Shown here one piece after another: positions 9,293 to 19,497 of a DNA stretch of 64,000 nucleotides; positions within the stretch are counted from its first letter, which is position 1; each line of letters starts with the position of its first letter. A program made the position numbers and the translations under genes. The notes under the pieces were generated by a model. That model worked only from the letters and a program-made list of their open reading frames with translations. It was not told where the DNA came from and ran no database searches. Source of the DNA: Hawksworthiomyces lignivorus (lineage: Eukaryota; Ascomycota; Sordariomycetes; Ophiostomatales; Ophiostomataceae); assembly GCA_002917075.1 (NCBI GenBank), contig NTMA01000006.1, forward strand, positions 124,001-188,000. Reading direction: 5' to 3'.

Positions 9293-11104
9293 TCACGCCG
9301 CCTCGGCAGCCGTGTCATTGACCGGCGCCTTAGGGAACAGCCTCTCGACCGGCAGGGCGGCACCGGCGAGGACGAGGATGGCGCCGGCGACCACGACCAG
9401 GACAAAGGTGCGCTGGATGGCGTCAGTGATGGCGGCGATGGCAGCGGCACGGAGGTCGCCGCGCAGCTCGGAGAGGAGGGCGCTCTGGGCGCCGGCGACG
9501 GCGCCCTGCAGGTCGGCGGCGGAGTAGCCCTGGCCAGCAAGAGCGCGGGCGAGGTTGGTGACGGCGCGGCTCTGGAAGACCTGGCCGGCGACGACGAGGA
9601 TGATGGTAGAGCTGCCGAGCTGGCAGACGTCCTGCAGGGTGATGGCGTCGCCGACGTCGGCGGGATCGGCCTTGATGGTGGCGATGGCGAAGCCCAGCGA
9701 GTTGGTGAGGCCCGTGCCGACGCCGAGCACCACGAGCAGGCCGTAGACGGCGCCGTCGGCGTCCGCCGTCGGCCGCATGCAGCGCATCATCAGCGCGCCG
9801 CCCAGCACCGTCAGTGCTCCGCTCGCCAGGTACAGAGGCATGTAGTAGGGGATGCGCGGCAGCAGCGCGCCCGTCGCCAGATTCGTCGTCACACTGACCG
9901 CCACAAACGGCAGCAGCCGCACCGCCGCCGTCAGCGCCCCGTCGCCGTGCACAAACTGGAAGTACAGTGGCGCAAAGTAGATGGTGCACACCAGCGCCGC
10001 CATGTTGGCCGCCGTCGCCACGCACAGCAGGAACTGCACCCGCGACGTCGCCAGCAGGTGCGCCGGAAACGACCGCGCCGCCGGCGTCGTCCCCAGGCAC
10101 AGCCACTGCTGCACCACGCAGCCCGCCAGCAGCACCCCAAACACGACCCACACCGCGATCGTCCGCCCATCGCGCCACGGCCACTGCCCGCCCGCCATCG
10201 TCGTGGCCATGGCGAACGTGACCCACATGCCGGTGCTGAGCACAAACCCGGCAAAGTCGAGGCTCGCCACCCGCTCCCGAATCGACCGGCCGCTCACCGG
10301 ATGCAGCGACGGCAGGAAGAACAGGTAGATGGGCGCGGTGACGGCGGCGATCACCAGGTTGATGTAAAAGGCCCAGCGCCACGTGGCCGACGAGATGGAA
10401 AACGCGCCGCCGACGACGGGGCCCAGAACGGCGCCCGCGCCCCAGAACATACCGATCAGCGAGATGTACAGGCCCCTCTCTTCCGGGCCGGTCATCGCGC
10501 TGAAATAATTCAGGCAGCCGAGAAACAGGCCAGCACCGCCACCCCCGGCGAGCACCCGACCGACGATGATGGTATCCATGTTCGGGGCGGCGCCGCACAG
10601 GGTGGAGCCCAGCTCAAAGAGAACCAGAGACGCAATGTACACCCATTTGTTGTCAAACAGCGTGTACGACCTGCCGACGGGGAACACAACCGCGACCGAT
10701 CCCAGGGGGAACCCGGCGCCGACCCACGCCAGCTGGTCGACCTTGCCAAACTCTTCAACCACCGCGCTCTGCACGTCTGCCGCGATGGTCGTGTCAAGGC
10801 CAAAGACCACCGCGCTGATATAGAGGGACGCGCAGACGAGGAACCATTTTAACCCCCGGATCTGGCGACCTGGATGTGCCGCCTCGTTGCTTTCTGCTGC
10901 TTCAGCTTGCTGCTGTGTTTCTGTTCCACTGTCTGGTTCGACAAGGGCGGCCGCCTTCTCAGAGTCGGGACTTTGGAGCACCTGTGGAGGGCTCGTAATA
11001 GTATCCATTGGATTGTGAAGCTGTTGATCAGGGTATCTTGTTCCACCAGTGGCAGTGGATGAGGACAGAGACTGGCTGGAAGCCAGGACGTCCGTTTTGC
11101 TCAT
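9293..11104 (-). CDS. MFS transporter, DHA2-type (14-TM) exporter
   Basis: Single-exon gene, 603 aa. The open frame continues upstream to 11161 but that codon is GTG; the first ATG is at 11104. After a roughly 85-residue polar N-terminus the protein has about 14 hydrophobic segments from FLVCASLYISAVVFGLDTT to the final LVVVAGAILVLAGA. A drug:H+ antiporter motif C (GAGAVLGPVVGGAF) lies in the fifth segment, and GLDTTIAADVQSAVVEEFGK resembles the TM1 signature of fungal DHA2 exporters of metabolites and drugs. The substrate cannot be read from sequence. No biosynthetic enzyme gene lies beside it, so a cluster-specific role is not supported. GC is high in the coding part. A TATA box lies 94 nt upstream. 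Confidence 0.88.
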   Translation of the reverse strand: MSKTDVLASSQSLSSSTATGGTRYPDQQLHNPMDTITSPPQVLQSPDSEKAAALVEPDSGTETQQQAEAAESNEAAHPGRQIRGLKWFLVCASLYISAVVFGLDTTIAADVQSAVVEEFGKVDQLAWVGAGFPLGSVAVVFPVGRSYTLFDNKWVYIASLVLFELGSTLCGAAPNMDTIIVGRVLAGGGGAGLFLGCLNYFSAMTGPEERGLYISLIGMFWGAGAVLGPVVGGAFSISSATWRWAFYINLVIAAVTAPIYLFFLPSLHPVSGRSIRERVASLDFAGFVLSTGMWVTFAMATTMAGGQWPWRDGRTIAVWVVFGVLLAGCVVQQWLCLGTTPAARSFPAHLLATSRVQFLLCVATAANMAALVCTIYFAPLYFQFVHGDGALTAAVRLLPFVAVSVTTNLATGALLPRIPYYMPLYLASGALTVLGGALMMRCMRPTADADGAVYGLLVVLGVGTGLTNSLGFAIATIKADPADVGDAITLQDVCQLGSSTIILVVAGQVFQSRAVTNLARALAGQGYSAADLQGAVAGAQSALLSELRGDLRAAAIAAITDAIQRTFVLVVVAGAILVLAGAALPVERLFPKAPVNDTAAEAA

Positions 11105-12222
11105 TGTAAAAGTCGTTGTTGGGGCGGATATAGTGGAATGTTTCTGGCGGGCTGGAGACACACAGTTAGCATCGTCGAATTCTGATCAGCTGGGAAATTT
11201 TTATACGATTATTTACAATGAGAACCGAATGCCAATTCAAGTCTGAAAAATCAAACGTGAATCTATTCCAGCCCGAGGGTGAGCAACGAAGGGGACAGCC
11301 ATGCCGACTATAAACCAATATAGCAACTATTCCTTTCAACATAGTACATGACAAATTTAGGATATCTTGTATTATCTTCAAACTAATCATTAATTCGTAT
11401 TATAAATTTACGTAATTTTCACCTTGTTCGAGCCAAAGTCCTTTCCATGCCATAGCGGAGCCTTCGATAGCAGACCCTGAAAACAACAGCTCGTAAGAGA
11501 GACTACTTCAATCTTGCTATATCCTCCAAACAACGCCTTTAAATTGGTAAGCAGACGTCTATAGTATACAGTGATAACTCGGAAAGATTAGTGATCGGTT
11601 CGTTGTTTCCGCATTGTCTTGCAGATCATGATAGCTGGTGGATAGCATACTTGGATCACATAGGATTGACCCGTGTCTCTGTCACGGTGGTAGTACATTG
11701 CAATCTCAAAAAAGATAGGATATTAGACCGTAAATAGACTTCGTACTCATATCTTAATAGGTAAAATCATGTGACTTTGCTGCGCAATACAACAGGTTGA
11801 TTATACAAAGATGGAGACGATATCGATAGCGGACTGGAGAACAAGTATAGCTTTAGTAAATTTTGCAAGCGGGCTTTGGTCCCATTCTGTGCTACTAAGT
11901 TTCTTGTGAATGATTGATTACTGAACAAATGAAATGCCTCAAGAGCATTCGTCTCTGCTATGTGGAGACTGTTCATTTCACTGAGGTCCTTATATCTGAG
12001 ACAGCTCAGACACGTTGTTGGATTAGACTTAAACGAAGTGCGGATTTTAGTCTGTATAGTACTTTGTTTCTGAGCCACAGATGTGGATGGCTACGTTAGA
12101 ATAGGTAAACTAAGTCCAATTAATACAACTTTATACAGTGAACTAGCTCCTTGGTGCCGTATTCCTGCAGCCCAAGAGGCCCTTTTATAGGGTATCATAG
12201 ATATGAAAAAAACGCCATCATA
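11105..12222. other. Intergenic between MFS gene and PHD gene
   Basis: 1118 bp between the MFS start and the PHD gene stop, both minus strand. Apart from the MFS TATA box, I see only A/T-rich DNA (especially 11330-11440 and 11700-12120) with short ORFs that do not look coding. Confidence 0.5.
11198..11205 (-). promoter_or_regulatory. TATA box of MFS transporter gene
   Basis: TATAAAAA on the minus strand, 94 nt upstream of the chosen ATG. This supports the 11104 start over any upstream non-ATG codon, because the transcript would begin shortly before it. Confidence 0.45.
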
Positions 12223-13427
12223 TCAGGTCGTGATCATGTCTGAGAGTAGATGCTTCCACTCGTCGAGTCTTTTCGTGGCCACCTCCAGCTGCTGCCGCAA
12301 ACCGGCCAGTTCTGCTTCTACTTCTCTGTTCCTCTCCTTCAACGAGTCGACCTCGCTACCTGCGCCACCCTGCTTGAGCAGCTCAGCCTGCAGCCTCTCG
12401 ACTTCGGCCTGCAATGTGCGCACCTGGCCGACGGTGGCCTGCGACTCGTTCTCCTTCATCAGCGCCATCTGGCGCAGGCGCCTCACCTCAGACTCGAGCT
12501 CTGAGATCCGCTTCTTCATAAATGGGACGCTCTCCAGCTCCGTGTATAAGACGCGTAGAGCAGCATCAACGTCCGATGGCAGCGTGGTGAACCGAGACTT
12601 GCGCGTGCGCGTCTTCGCAGTGACTGTCTCTGAGTCCATCAAATCCACCACCACCGCTGGTCCTGCCGCTTCGCTGTGTTCGCCGTGCCCATTGTGTCCG
12701 TTGTTCGAATGCACGGGCGCCGAGTCTGTGATCGTGAGCTCCACTTTTGCGACCGGAGAACCGCCGAGGCCAGATACTGCAGGGGATGTAGCAGATACAA
12801 AAGATGCTGCAGGCGTGGCAGGCGCGGACGTAGCAGGGGCTTGGCTACCTTTTGAGGAGCGGCTACGCGCAGCAGCCTTCCGGCCTCGAGGTTGGCCTGG
12901 TAGCGGCCACACGGGAGGAGCAGTATGCCATCCGCGCGCCACGCACTCTGCACAGCACCATTCGCACTGAATACGAGTCAAAGAACTTAAAAACATGCCG
13001 CCCGGCAGACGGCATGCCATATGGCTCGGCTTGGGGCAGGTCGCACAAAATGTCAGCTGGCCTGCGTCAGCGAGATGGCCTGGCCGCTTGCAGCGGCCAC
13101 AGTCCGTCTCGTATTTGCTTCCCGCTTCTGCATGCGTACGCATGTCAGCAGAGGAACGGAGACACGACTGTGTGGTGACTACTTACCTCTCCACGCCCTG
13201 TACCAGGACTCTGCAGCAATTTTGGCTGCCTCTGCAGCATCTTTCGGTTCGGCAAGGCTAGTATGGGGATTTACGCCCTCTGAATGGCTAGTAGCTGTCA
13301 TATCTTTCACTATTGTTCGCACTTTTGATCGTGGCTGCTGTTCTGTCGTCAAAGAAGTCTCATCATCGTCATCTAGAGCACGCTTGCGGCCACGCGCAGG
13401 TCTCCGTGGCGGACCTTGGCGAGCCAT
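12223..13427 (-). CDS. PHD-finger and coiled-coil protein, function unknown
   Basis: Two exons on the minus strand: 13427-13187 and 13127-12223, with a 59-nt phase-1 intron (GTAAGT donor). The product has 381 aa. The N-terminus (1-80) is basic and disordered-looking. Next comes a Cys4-His-Cys3 pattern: C90, C93, C108, C111, H116, C119, then C139 and C142 in a WCCAEC context (C135/C138 are alternative ligands), consistent with a PHD zinc finger that may read histone tails. An Ala/Pro/Ser-rich linker follows, then a long heptad-rich Leu/Glu helix (about 275-375, RISELESEVRRL through ELAGLRQQLEVATKRL), a probable dimerising coiled coil. I do not recognise a named orthologue. It is divergent from ski8. 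The splice is supported because it joins two frames exactly before the zinc ligands. Confidence 0.75.
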
Positions 13428-14197
13428 CCTCTAGTGAAGTTCTACCACATGAGATGCAGGATTTGCAAAAGGTATGACGAAAAAAATGTTGCAACTCTCG
13501 AGGGTGCCCGTGCGGGCTTGTCCTTGTTATTAAACCTATTCATCCAGGAGATGACGTTTGAATGCGAGTTATGCAAGTGGAGCTGTAGTTCGGCGAATGC
13601 AGTGGGATTGCCAGGCTATATCGTAGGGAACTAGACGTGTTTTTGCCGCGCCTTCAGTGGGGATCGAATTAAATGTTTACTGAACAAACGCTTCAAATCC
13701 CGTGCTGCGAATGATTTCTTCCCACTAGGCACAGGCGCCCCATCCCACTGTACGGCTGAAATTGTTAAATTTGTAATAATTCACGTGATGACATTATTCA
13801 AACGACCGCTAAAAGAGCCTTCATGCGTACCTTCCGCCTAAATGCCTTTTCATTGGCGGAAGCTCCCCTGCCCCTACCCTGACTGGCTGCCCCTCAAAGC
13901 ACCGCACACAGTAGCCGCGTGGGGCAGAAGCTGCTGTAACTGTAACTGTTAATCGATGATCTGCTTCGAAGCGTATTGAGATGGTGAATGCTTAGACTCT
14001 GTCATTGCCAAAGAGACTATAGGTAGAGAGCTCTATTATTTTATAAAAGGAGAGTAAAAGTACACAATCGCTTCTGTTTGGAACTGCCCGCATAGCGGAG
14101 CAGACCAGCTCGAGAAAGCGAGCCGGGATAGCTGCTTCTTTCTCCTAGCAGCTGAACATCGCTTTGCTCTCTGCATCCCTCTACACCAGAAGCCACG
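13428..14197. promoter_or_regulatory. Divergent promoter region, PHD gene / ski8
   Basis: A 770-bp spacer containing the perfect palindrome TCACGTGA at 13781-13788 in an A/T-rich patch, and a TATA box for ski8 at 14042. No credible ORF. Confidence 0.45.
14042..14049 (+). promoter_or_regulatory. TATA box of ski8
   Basis: TATAAAAG, a full consensus match, 149 nt upstream of the proposed start codon. It makes the ATG at 14198 the first reasonable start after the expected transcription start. Confidence 0.5.
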
Positions 14198-15467
14198 ATG
14201 GTCCGTATGCATTGGTGCCCTTTTTTTTCGTGGCTCTGCTTCTAGCTGACATTTTCTGCATAGTCAAAGCAATATTACATCGCCAAAGCGGTTGACAATG
14301 GTGTGTATTCATATTCATAGCGAAGAGCATTATCAAAGCGAGCCATGAGATACTGGGTCTAGACTGACATATCTCTCATCATTGTGTCTGTTTTGATTTA
14401 TTTTAGCCCATGAAACAGACATTTTCTCGTTAGCTGTGACCTCAGACGCCATCATCTCTGGCTCTGGTGCATCGACGCTGCGCATCCACAGCACCACCAC
14501 GCCCGAGTTCGCCATCGCCCAGTCCATTGACGGCGCCCATAAGCTCGGCTGCCACCATGTTGCCACGGCCAGGGGTGGCTCTGGGCGGGTGGCCTGCTCG
14601 GCCGGCTTCGGCGGCGAGGTGAAGGTGTGGCGCCGCAACGACGCGGGCGACTGGGTGCTGGATGTGACCCTGCGCCCGCGTGACCTGCTCGACGCCGCGG
14701 CGGGCAGCGGCAGCGTCGGCGGCGACAGCGAAGATGGTGCTGCTGCCGCCGGCAAGGCCGAGAAGACGAGCGACGCCTGGGCGCTAGCCCTCAGCCGCGA
14801 CGAGCAGTACCTGGCCTACACGACGCACGACGGCCGCGTGGGCGTGTGGGACCTGGTGGCGGGGCGGCGGCTGCTGGTGTACCGCGCGCACAGCCGGGCC
14901 ACCAGCAGCTTCGCGATGGCCGTCGACCTGAGCCAGGACGGCCGCTACACGGCGGCCGGCTACCAGAACGGCGCCGTCACCGTCTTCGACAACGACCAGG
15001 CCAAGCTGGCCTATGCCTTGCCGGGCCTGCTGGCCAAGCCCGTGCGCGCCGTCGCATTCTCGCCTCTGGGCCGCCGCTTGGCTGCCGCCGGCGACGCCGG
15101 CGTCATCGCCCTCTACGACATGAAGCACGGCGAGCCCGTCGGCAACCTGACGCCTCCTCCGGCGCCGGGCGCCCCGGGCGCCGCCGCCTCGGCCGCGTCC
15201 GCCACCTGGGTCCTCTCCCTCGACTTCTCTGCGTCCGGCGAGTACCTGCTGGCCGGATACATGGACGGCCGCGTGCGCGTGTGGAACATTGAGCAGGGCA
15301 CCTGCGTCGCGACCAGCGGCGAGGGCGACATGGCCCCGCTGTGGAGCGTGCGCTGGCTCCCGCCCAAGTCGGAGCGGCCGGGCGCTGACACGGAGAGCTT
15401 CTGCACAGCGGGCGCCGACCGGCGGCTCACCTTTTACCGCGAGGCCGGTTCCAATCCAATAATATAA
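14198..15467 (+). CDS. ski8: Ski8/Rec14 WD40-repeat protein
   Basis: Proposed exons: 14198-14200 (the ATG alone), 14264-14300 and 14407-15467, giving 366 aa. Exon 2 encodes SKQYYIAKAVDN and joins exon 3 as DNAHETDIFSLAVTSDAIISGSG, a clear Ski8 N-terminus. Since the frame upstream of exon 2 is closed by a TAG that forms the acceptor, only a splice from ATG (donor GTCCGT) gives an intact start. The better-looking GTATGC donor four bases later would frameshift. The rest is a WD40 propeller with visible repeat ends (GEVKVWRR, GRVGVWDL, GAVTVFDN, GVIALYDM, GRVRVWNI). Ski8 is a scaffold in the Ski complex, which feeds mRNA to the cytoplasmic exosome, and in several fungi also acts in meiotic break formation. 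An Ala/Gly/Ser-rich insertion lies between early blades. Confidence 0.85.
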
Positions 15468-17983
15468 TTGTGGAAGGATCGCGATGTGGGTCAGACCCGT
15501 GACAGTGAAGACGCCAGCAATGCCAAGAAAAAGACGAGAGGCAGATTTACAAGGCAGTGGAGAAGAAATGGGTTGGAGAGGAAAGAGCAGCAGAGGCTAC
15601 CGTGGCTGATGGTCTGGTCTTTCGTGTGTCAAAGGGCGATCCTCAAAGGAGAAAGGCATGCTCGTGTCCCTGCAAGGAACAGCCCAGTCACACCGAGAAC
15701 GCCAACATGTTCACTGACTCGTAAGCCCATCATGCACTAGAACAAAGATGAGAGAGGGACGGTGAGAGAGAGAGAAAAGAGACAGGGGAAAAAAAGGCAA
15801 AGAAAAGAGGCATATCCCAGCTCCCAGATCGTGAGCGCCATCGGCTGCTCTTTCTGTCTCAGTCGAGTTGACCTATTGTCTGCCAAGAAAGAGAGAGCTC
15901 AAACGTGTCTCCACGAGCGAGCCACTCTCACATTAAAATATCGCGCAGGCGCTTACAGCTTCATCAAGCCTTGAGCTGTCTGCGACGCAGTATGCATTCG
16001 GCATGTAGTATTTTACTCGGCATATTTCAGCATTTATATCCATACTTTTTCGCTCAAAGGTTAGCCAGAGCTTCAAAGGAAATTAAAGTTGTAGCATCAT
16101 TGAGAATATTCTACGCGGACGTTTGAAGATGTGAAAACACGCCGGTTCTAGACCGCCGGGGTTTCTCGACTTCTTTGACCGATTGCTCTTTTTCTTTTTT
16201 TTTCCTTCTTCTTCTCATTATTTCTGCTTCCCTTGCTCGCAGGACATGCACCCCCGAGCTGATCATTTCGAAATGACATGTTCTTGCACTTAAAACTCTT
16301 CATCTTCATGTCAACTTGCCCCGTTCCGAAAGAAAACTCTCTCGGTTTTGTTTTTGATGAAAAGCAAAACAAAACAAGCAAACGAATCAATTATTTTCTT
16401 CTTCTATTTCTGTGCGACAATTTTCCAATGAAGAGCAGTTGAGGTGGCGTAGCTTTGCACGCAAAAAGAAAGTCGAGACGATTTTAAGCAATGCACAGAG
16501 CCAGAGAGGGGGGGCGATCAAACCCCGTCCCAATGCACCCAACACTGGATCTGGCCGTCGATCAACAACCGATCAAACGAGACCGAAAAGAAAATGGCAG
16601 AAAATCATGGGAAAATAAGATACCAATTTTCTGTCTTTTGTGGGGAGCGCACGCTCGAAGACCAAGCGAATGTGTGCCATAATCCGAAAATATTGTAGGA
16701 GATGGAAATGGTCTCGTGTTCGACCTCCTGCTTCTCTAGTATTTACTTGGCACAACGGAGATGGACTACAAATGAATCCTTTCTGGAGGCGAACAACCTG
16801 AAGAAAGCTTAAACAAAAAGCGAGGAAAAAAGAAGCTCAGGTATGTAAAGAATGACCATCAACCGGCAATGTTTATTGCTCCAACATTGTAGTTGAATGC
16901 CATGGTCTAAAGGTGGCGTAGCCTTTTCAAAGCATCTTCAGCATGACAAAGGACATACGCTCCGTGGAAGTTGATACCGGTCCACGTTAGAGCGCAGTGC
17001 GATGATACGATGTCTTCGAAGTTTTAGAGCCGACGATGATCTGCGTAGGGTCCAATGTACCGCAGATCTCTCGACTATCTCAGTCTCTGAAAAAATATAT
17101 GCCTTGCTCCATACTATGTTGCCTCTCTTTCCCTCCTTTTCCTTCCTCGACGGTCTGGGCCAGGTCTATCTAAGCATTACCCGGAACCACATTGCATTCT
17201 AATTATATACTATTTTTTGTGTGTGTGCTTTTGACGGCGGGACGCCCCCGTTTCCGGGAAACCCTGGAGTCAGATCGGAGATCTCCTTCTCTTCTGATCT
17301 CAGGCAGATGAGTACGCCCTCTGTCGACCAAGCATCTCGCAGAGCCAAGATTGGCGTGCACAGGATGACCCCTATGAAATGCTATGCGTTTGCTCATTCG
17401 TTTGAATCGAAGTGGCAAGAAAGGGAAATCAAAGGGGAACGGAAAATCATTTGGGGCAATGCCACCACCGTCCATCCTGTTTTTCGCCTTTGATGCTCTA
17501 GACAGTCGTCCCAGGTTTCTACCTCCCCCTTCCCCGGGAGTGTCAATGGCAGTTCCCCGTCTCCACCGAGCTTCTCTTCTGCCTTTGTCGCTGCCTTTCT
17601 TTCTTCCCTTTTAACTATCGTGATCTCCCTCTTGTCCATCTTATCCCGCTCTCTCTCTTCTCTTTCTTCTTTTCTTTCTCTCTCTTCTCTTTTCATCGTC
17701 GTGTCTGTCCTGATGTAATCATCGTCCTTCATCTTTTCCCCCTTCGTTTCCTTTCTTTTTCTTCTTCTTCCTTTCCTTTACTTTCTTTTCCACACTGGCT
17801 TTCGCCTCTTTTATAATCCATACCGACAGCGACTGGTAGCGCTCGTCTTTCGTTCTTTTTTATTTTCCTTCTCTGCATCTCTTGTGTCCCTAGTGGTCCC
17901 AGGGCATCTTTGCTTCTTGTTAATTTCTTCTTTTTTTCTTTGTTCTCGGCCACTCCTGTTCCGTAATAGAACCACCGGCAACG
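15468..17983. other. Intergenic and probable long upstream region of the GPI-protein gene
   Basis: 2516 bp with no credible gene on either strand. Purine-rich patches occur near 15750-15830. From about 17490 to 17980 the + strand is strongly pyrimidine-rich, as in long leaders of highly expressed fungal genes; this is upstream of the GPI-anchored protein start. Confidence 0.5.
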
Positions 17984-19072
17984 ATGAAGTCTTTCGCTCT
18001 TGTCACAGCCCTCCTCTTCGCCGCGGCTGGATCCGCCCTGGCCCAGAACCAGACGGATGCCACAAACGGCACGGATGTAAACAATAATCACGGAAAGGGG
18101 CACGGAGGAGAACACAAGCACCACGGCAACAAGCACCACGAGAATGGCAAGCATCATGGGCACGGCCACAGGCACGGCAAGGGCAAGCCCAACCGCGGCT
18201 CCACCCTCGACCGCTGCACCATGCTCCAGCACATGACCGACATCATCGACACTGCCAACAACGCCACGCTGCTGGCCAAGGCTTCTCACGGCAACGCCAC
18301 CGAGGCGGCGGCCATCCAGCGGCACGCCGCGCGCCTCCAGAACGTGACCGATCCGGAGGGCGCGCATCTCGAGGCGCTCAAGAGCAACACTACGTTCCTA
18401 GCCACCTGCGGCAACATCTTTGCCATTGAGAGCAGCGACGCGGCCTGCCAGCGCATGTTCACCCTGGAGAACGAGGCGGCCACCGTCGCCAACGCGACTA
18501 AGCTGCAGCAGGCCACCCGCGGCAACGCCACGCGTGCGCAGCAGCTGACCAACTCTGCGGCTGTAGACGCGCCCGAGCTCGCCGCCCTGCAGGCCAACGC
18601 GACCCTCCTGCAGTTCTGCGCCGGATTCCAGACGCGCGCTGTCTGCCGCACCATCATGTCACTACGGACCAACATCAACCTGGCCCGCAACGCCAGCCTC
18701 CTCAATCACACGCTGAACGGGAACGCGACGCTCATCGCTGAGTTCCAGCAGAAGGCCACCAAGGACTCCGCGAAGCTGGACATGCTTTTGAACAACGCCA
18801 CGCTGGTGTCTGTCTGCAACACGGAAGGTCCCGATGTGATCGATACAGGTGAGACTCGTTTTATTTTTTCTGGAGAGGACAGGCGTTATCTCTGCTCCTC
18901 TCTACTCCGGTTCCTTGAAACTGCCTGCTAACAAATTCTCCCAGCCAACGAAACGGACACTCAGAACACGACAGTGTCTGCCGCGGAGTCCTCAGCATTG
19001 GTGTCACATGCTACAGCTGGATCAACTGCGATGCTGATTGTGCTTTTCGTACTCGGGTTTGTCTTCTTGTAG
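17984..19072 (+). CDS. His-rich GPI-anchored cell-surface protein with three glycosylated repeats
   Basis: Two exons: 17984-18848 and 18945-19072, with a 96-nt phase-1 intron. The product has 330 aa. Residues 1-20 are a signal peptide (MKSFALVTALLFAAAGSALA). Residues 35-69 form a His/Gly/Lys-rich segment with about a dozen His, a possible metal-binding region. Residues 78-286 contain three repeats, each opened and closed by Cys: C78-C142, C155-C212 and C221-C278. In each, N-glycosylation sequons sit at Cys+15 and Cys+26 and seven residues before the second Cys. The second exon adds a Ser/Thr-rich stalk and a hydrophobic tail (AMLIVLFVLGFVFL) preceded by small residues, a typical GPI-attachment signal. 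So the mature protein should sit on the plasma membrane or cell wall. I do not recognise a family. Without the splice the GPI signal would be missed. Confidence 0.82.
18216..18841 (+). repeat. Threefold protein-level repeat inside the GPI-protein gene
   Basis: Three units of about 77, 66 and 66 codons beginning at C78, C155 and C221. Shared positions are Cys, a sequon 15 residues on, GNAT 26 residues on, and an N-x-T-x-L block that ends in Cys seven residues later. Cys-to-Cys spacing is 64, 57 and 57. Similarity is visible in protein, weaker in DNA, so the duplication is old. Confidence 0.8.
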
Positions 19073-19497
19073 GGAGCTTCATCCTATTCTAGGCAGCCGA
19101 ATTGTATCTCAACGGCAATATCTGAGAAAAAGATGAGAGAAGGACAGTGGATGGGATAGTTGAGCTCGCATGAATTTCTTAGTCGGACGGTAATGTTTTG
19201 CACATGCGCGGTGGAACTTTTGTTGACGGATTATGGCCGTCGTTTTTATCGTGTATTTGGTGTTTTATGACGTCGGAAGTAATGTTTTCTTCTTTCTTCT
19301 TTTTTTGGTGTCCCTATCGGGCAATACTGTCATTACTGATACCCCTTTTTCTTTTTTCTTTTTTCTTTTTTTTATTTTTGCCTAGGGAAAAGTAATAAAA
19401 CATCAATTCGATGGCATCAACTGCACTTATCACATAAGACGAAGAATTTGGCGTAGCAAATCATTGTATTACTTATATACTACGGTGATCATCCCAA
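19073..19497. other. Intergenic between convergent GPI-protein gene and rtp1
   Basis: 425 bp between two 3' ends. A T-rich microsatellite of CTTTTTT-like units lies at about 19344-19378. Nothing else notable. Confidence 0.5.

Noticed and set aside
9423..10598. Antisense 391-codon ORF over the MFS gene
   Set aside because: GC-rich shadow frame of a clear membrane protein; Arg/Gly-rich translation without family features.
11105..11161. 19-codon N-terminal extension of the MFS protein
   Set aside because: The upstream codon is GTG, and the first ATG lies at 11104, well placed after the TATA box.
12964..13001. Possible mini-intron in the PHD gene (GTTTTTAAG...CAG, 28 nt)
   Set aside because: Too short for a spliceosomal intron and reading through keeps the zinc-ligand order.
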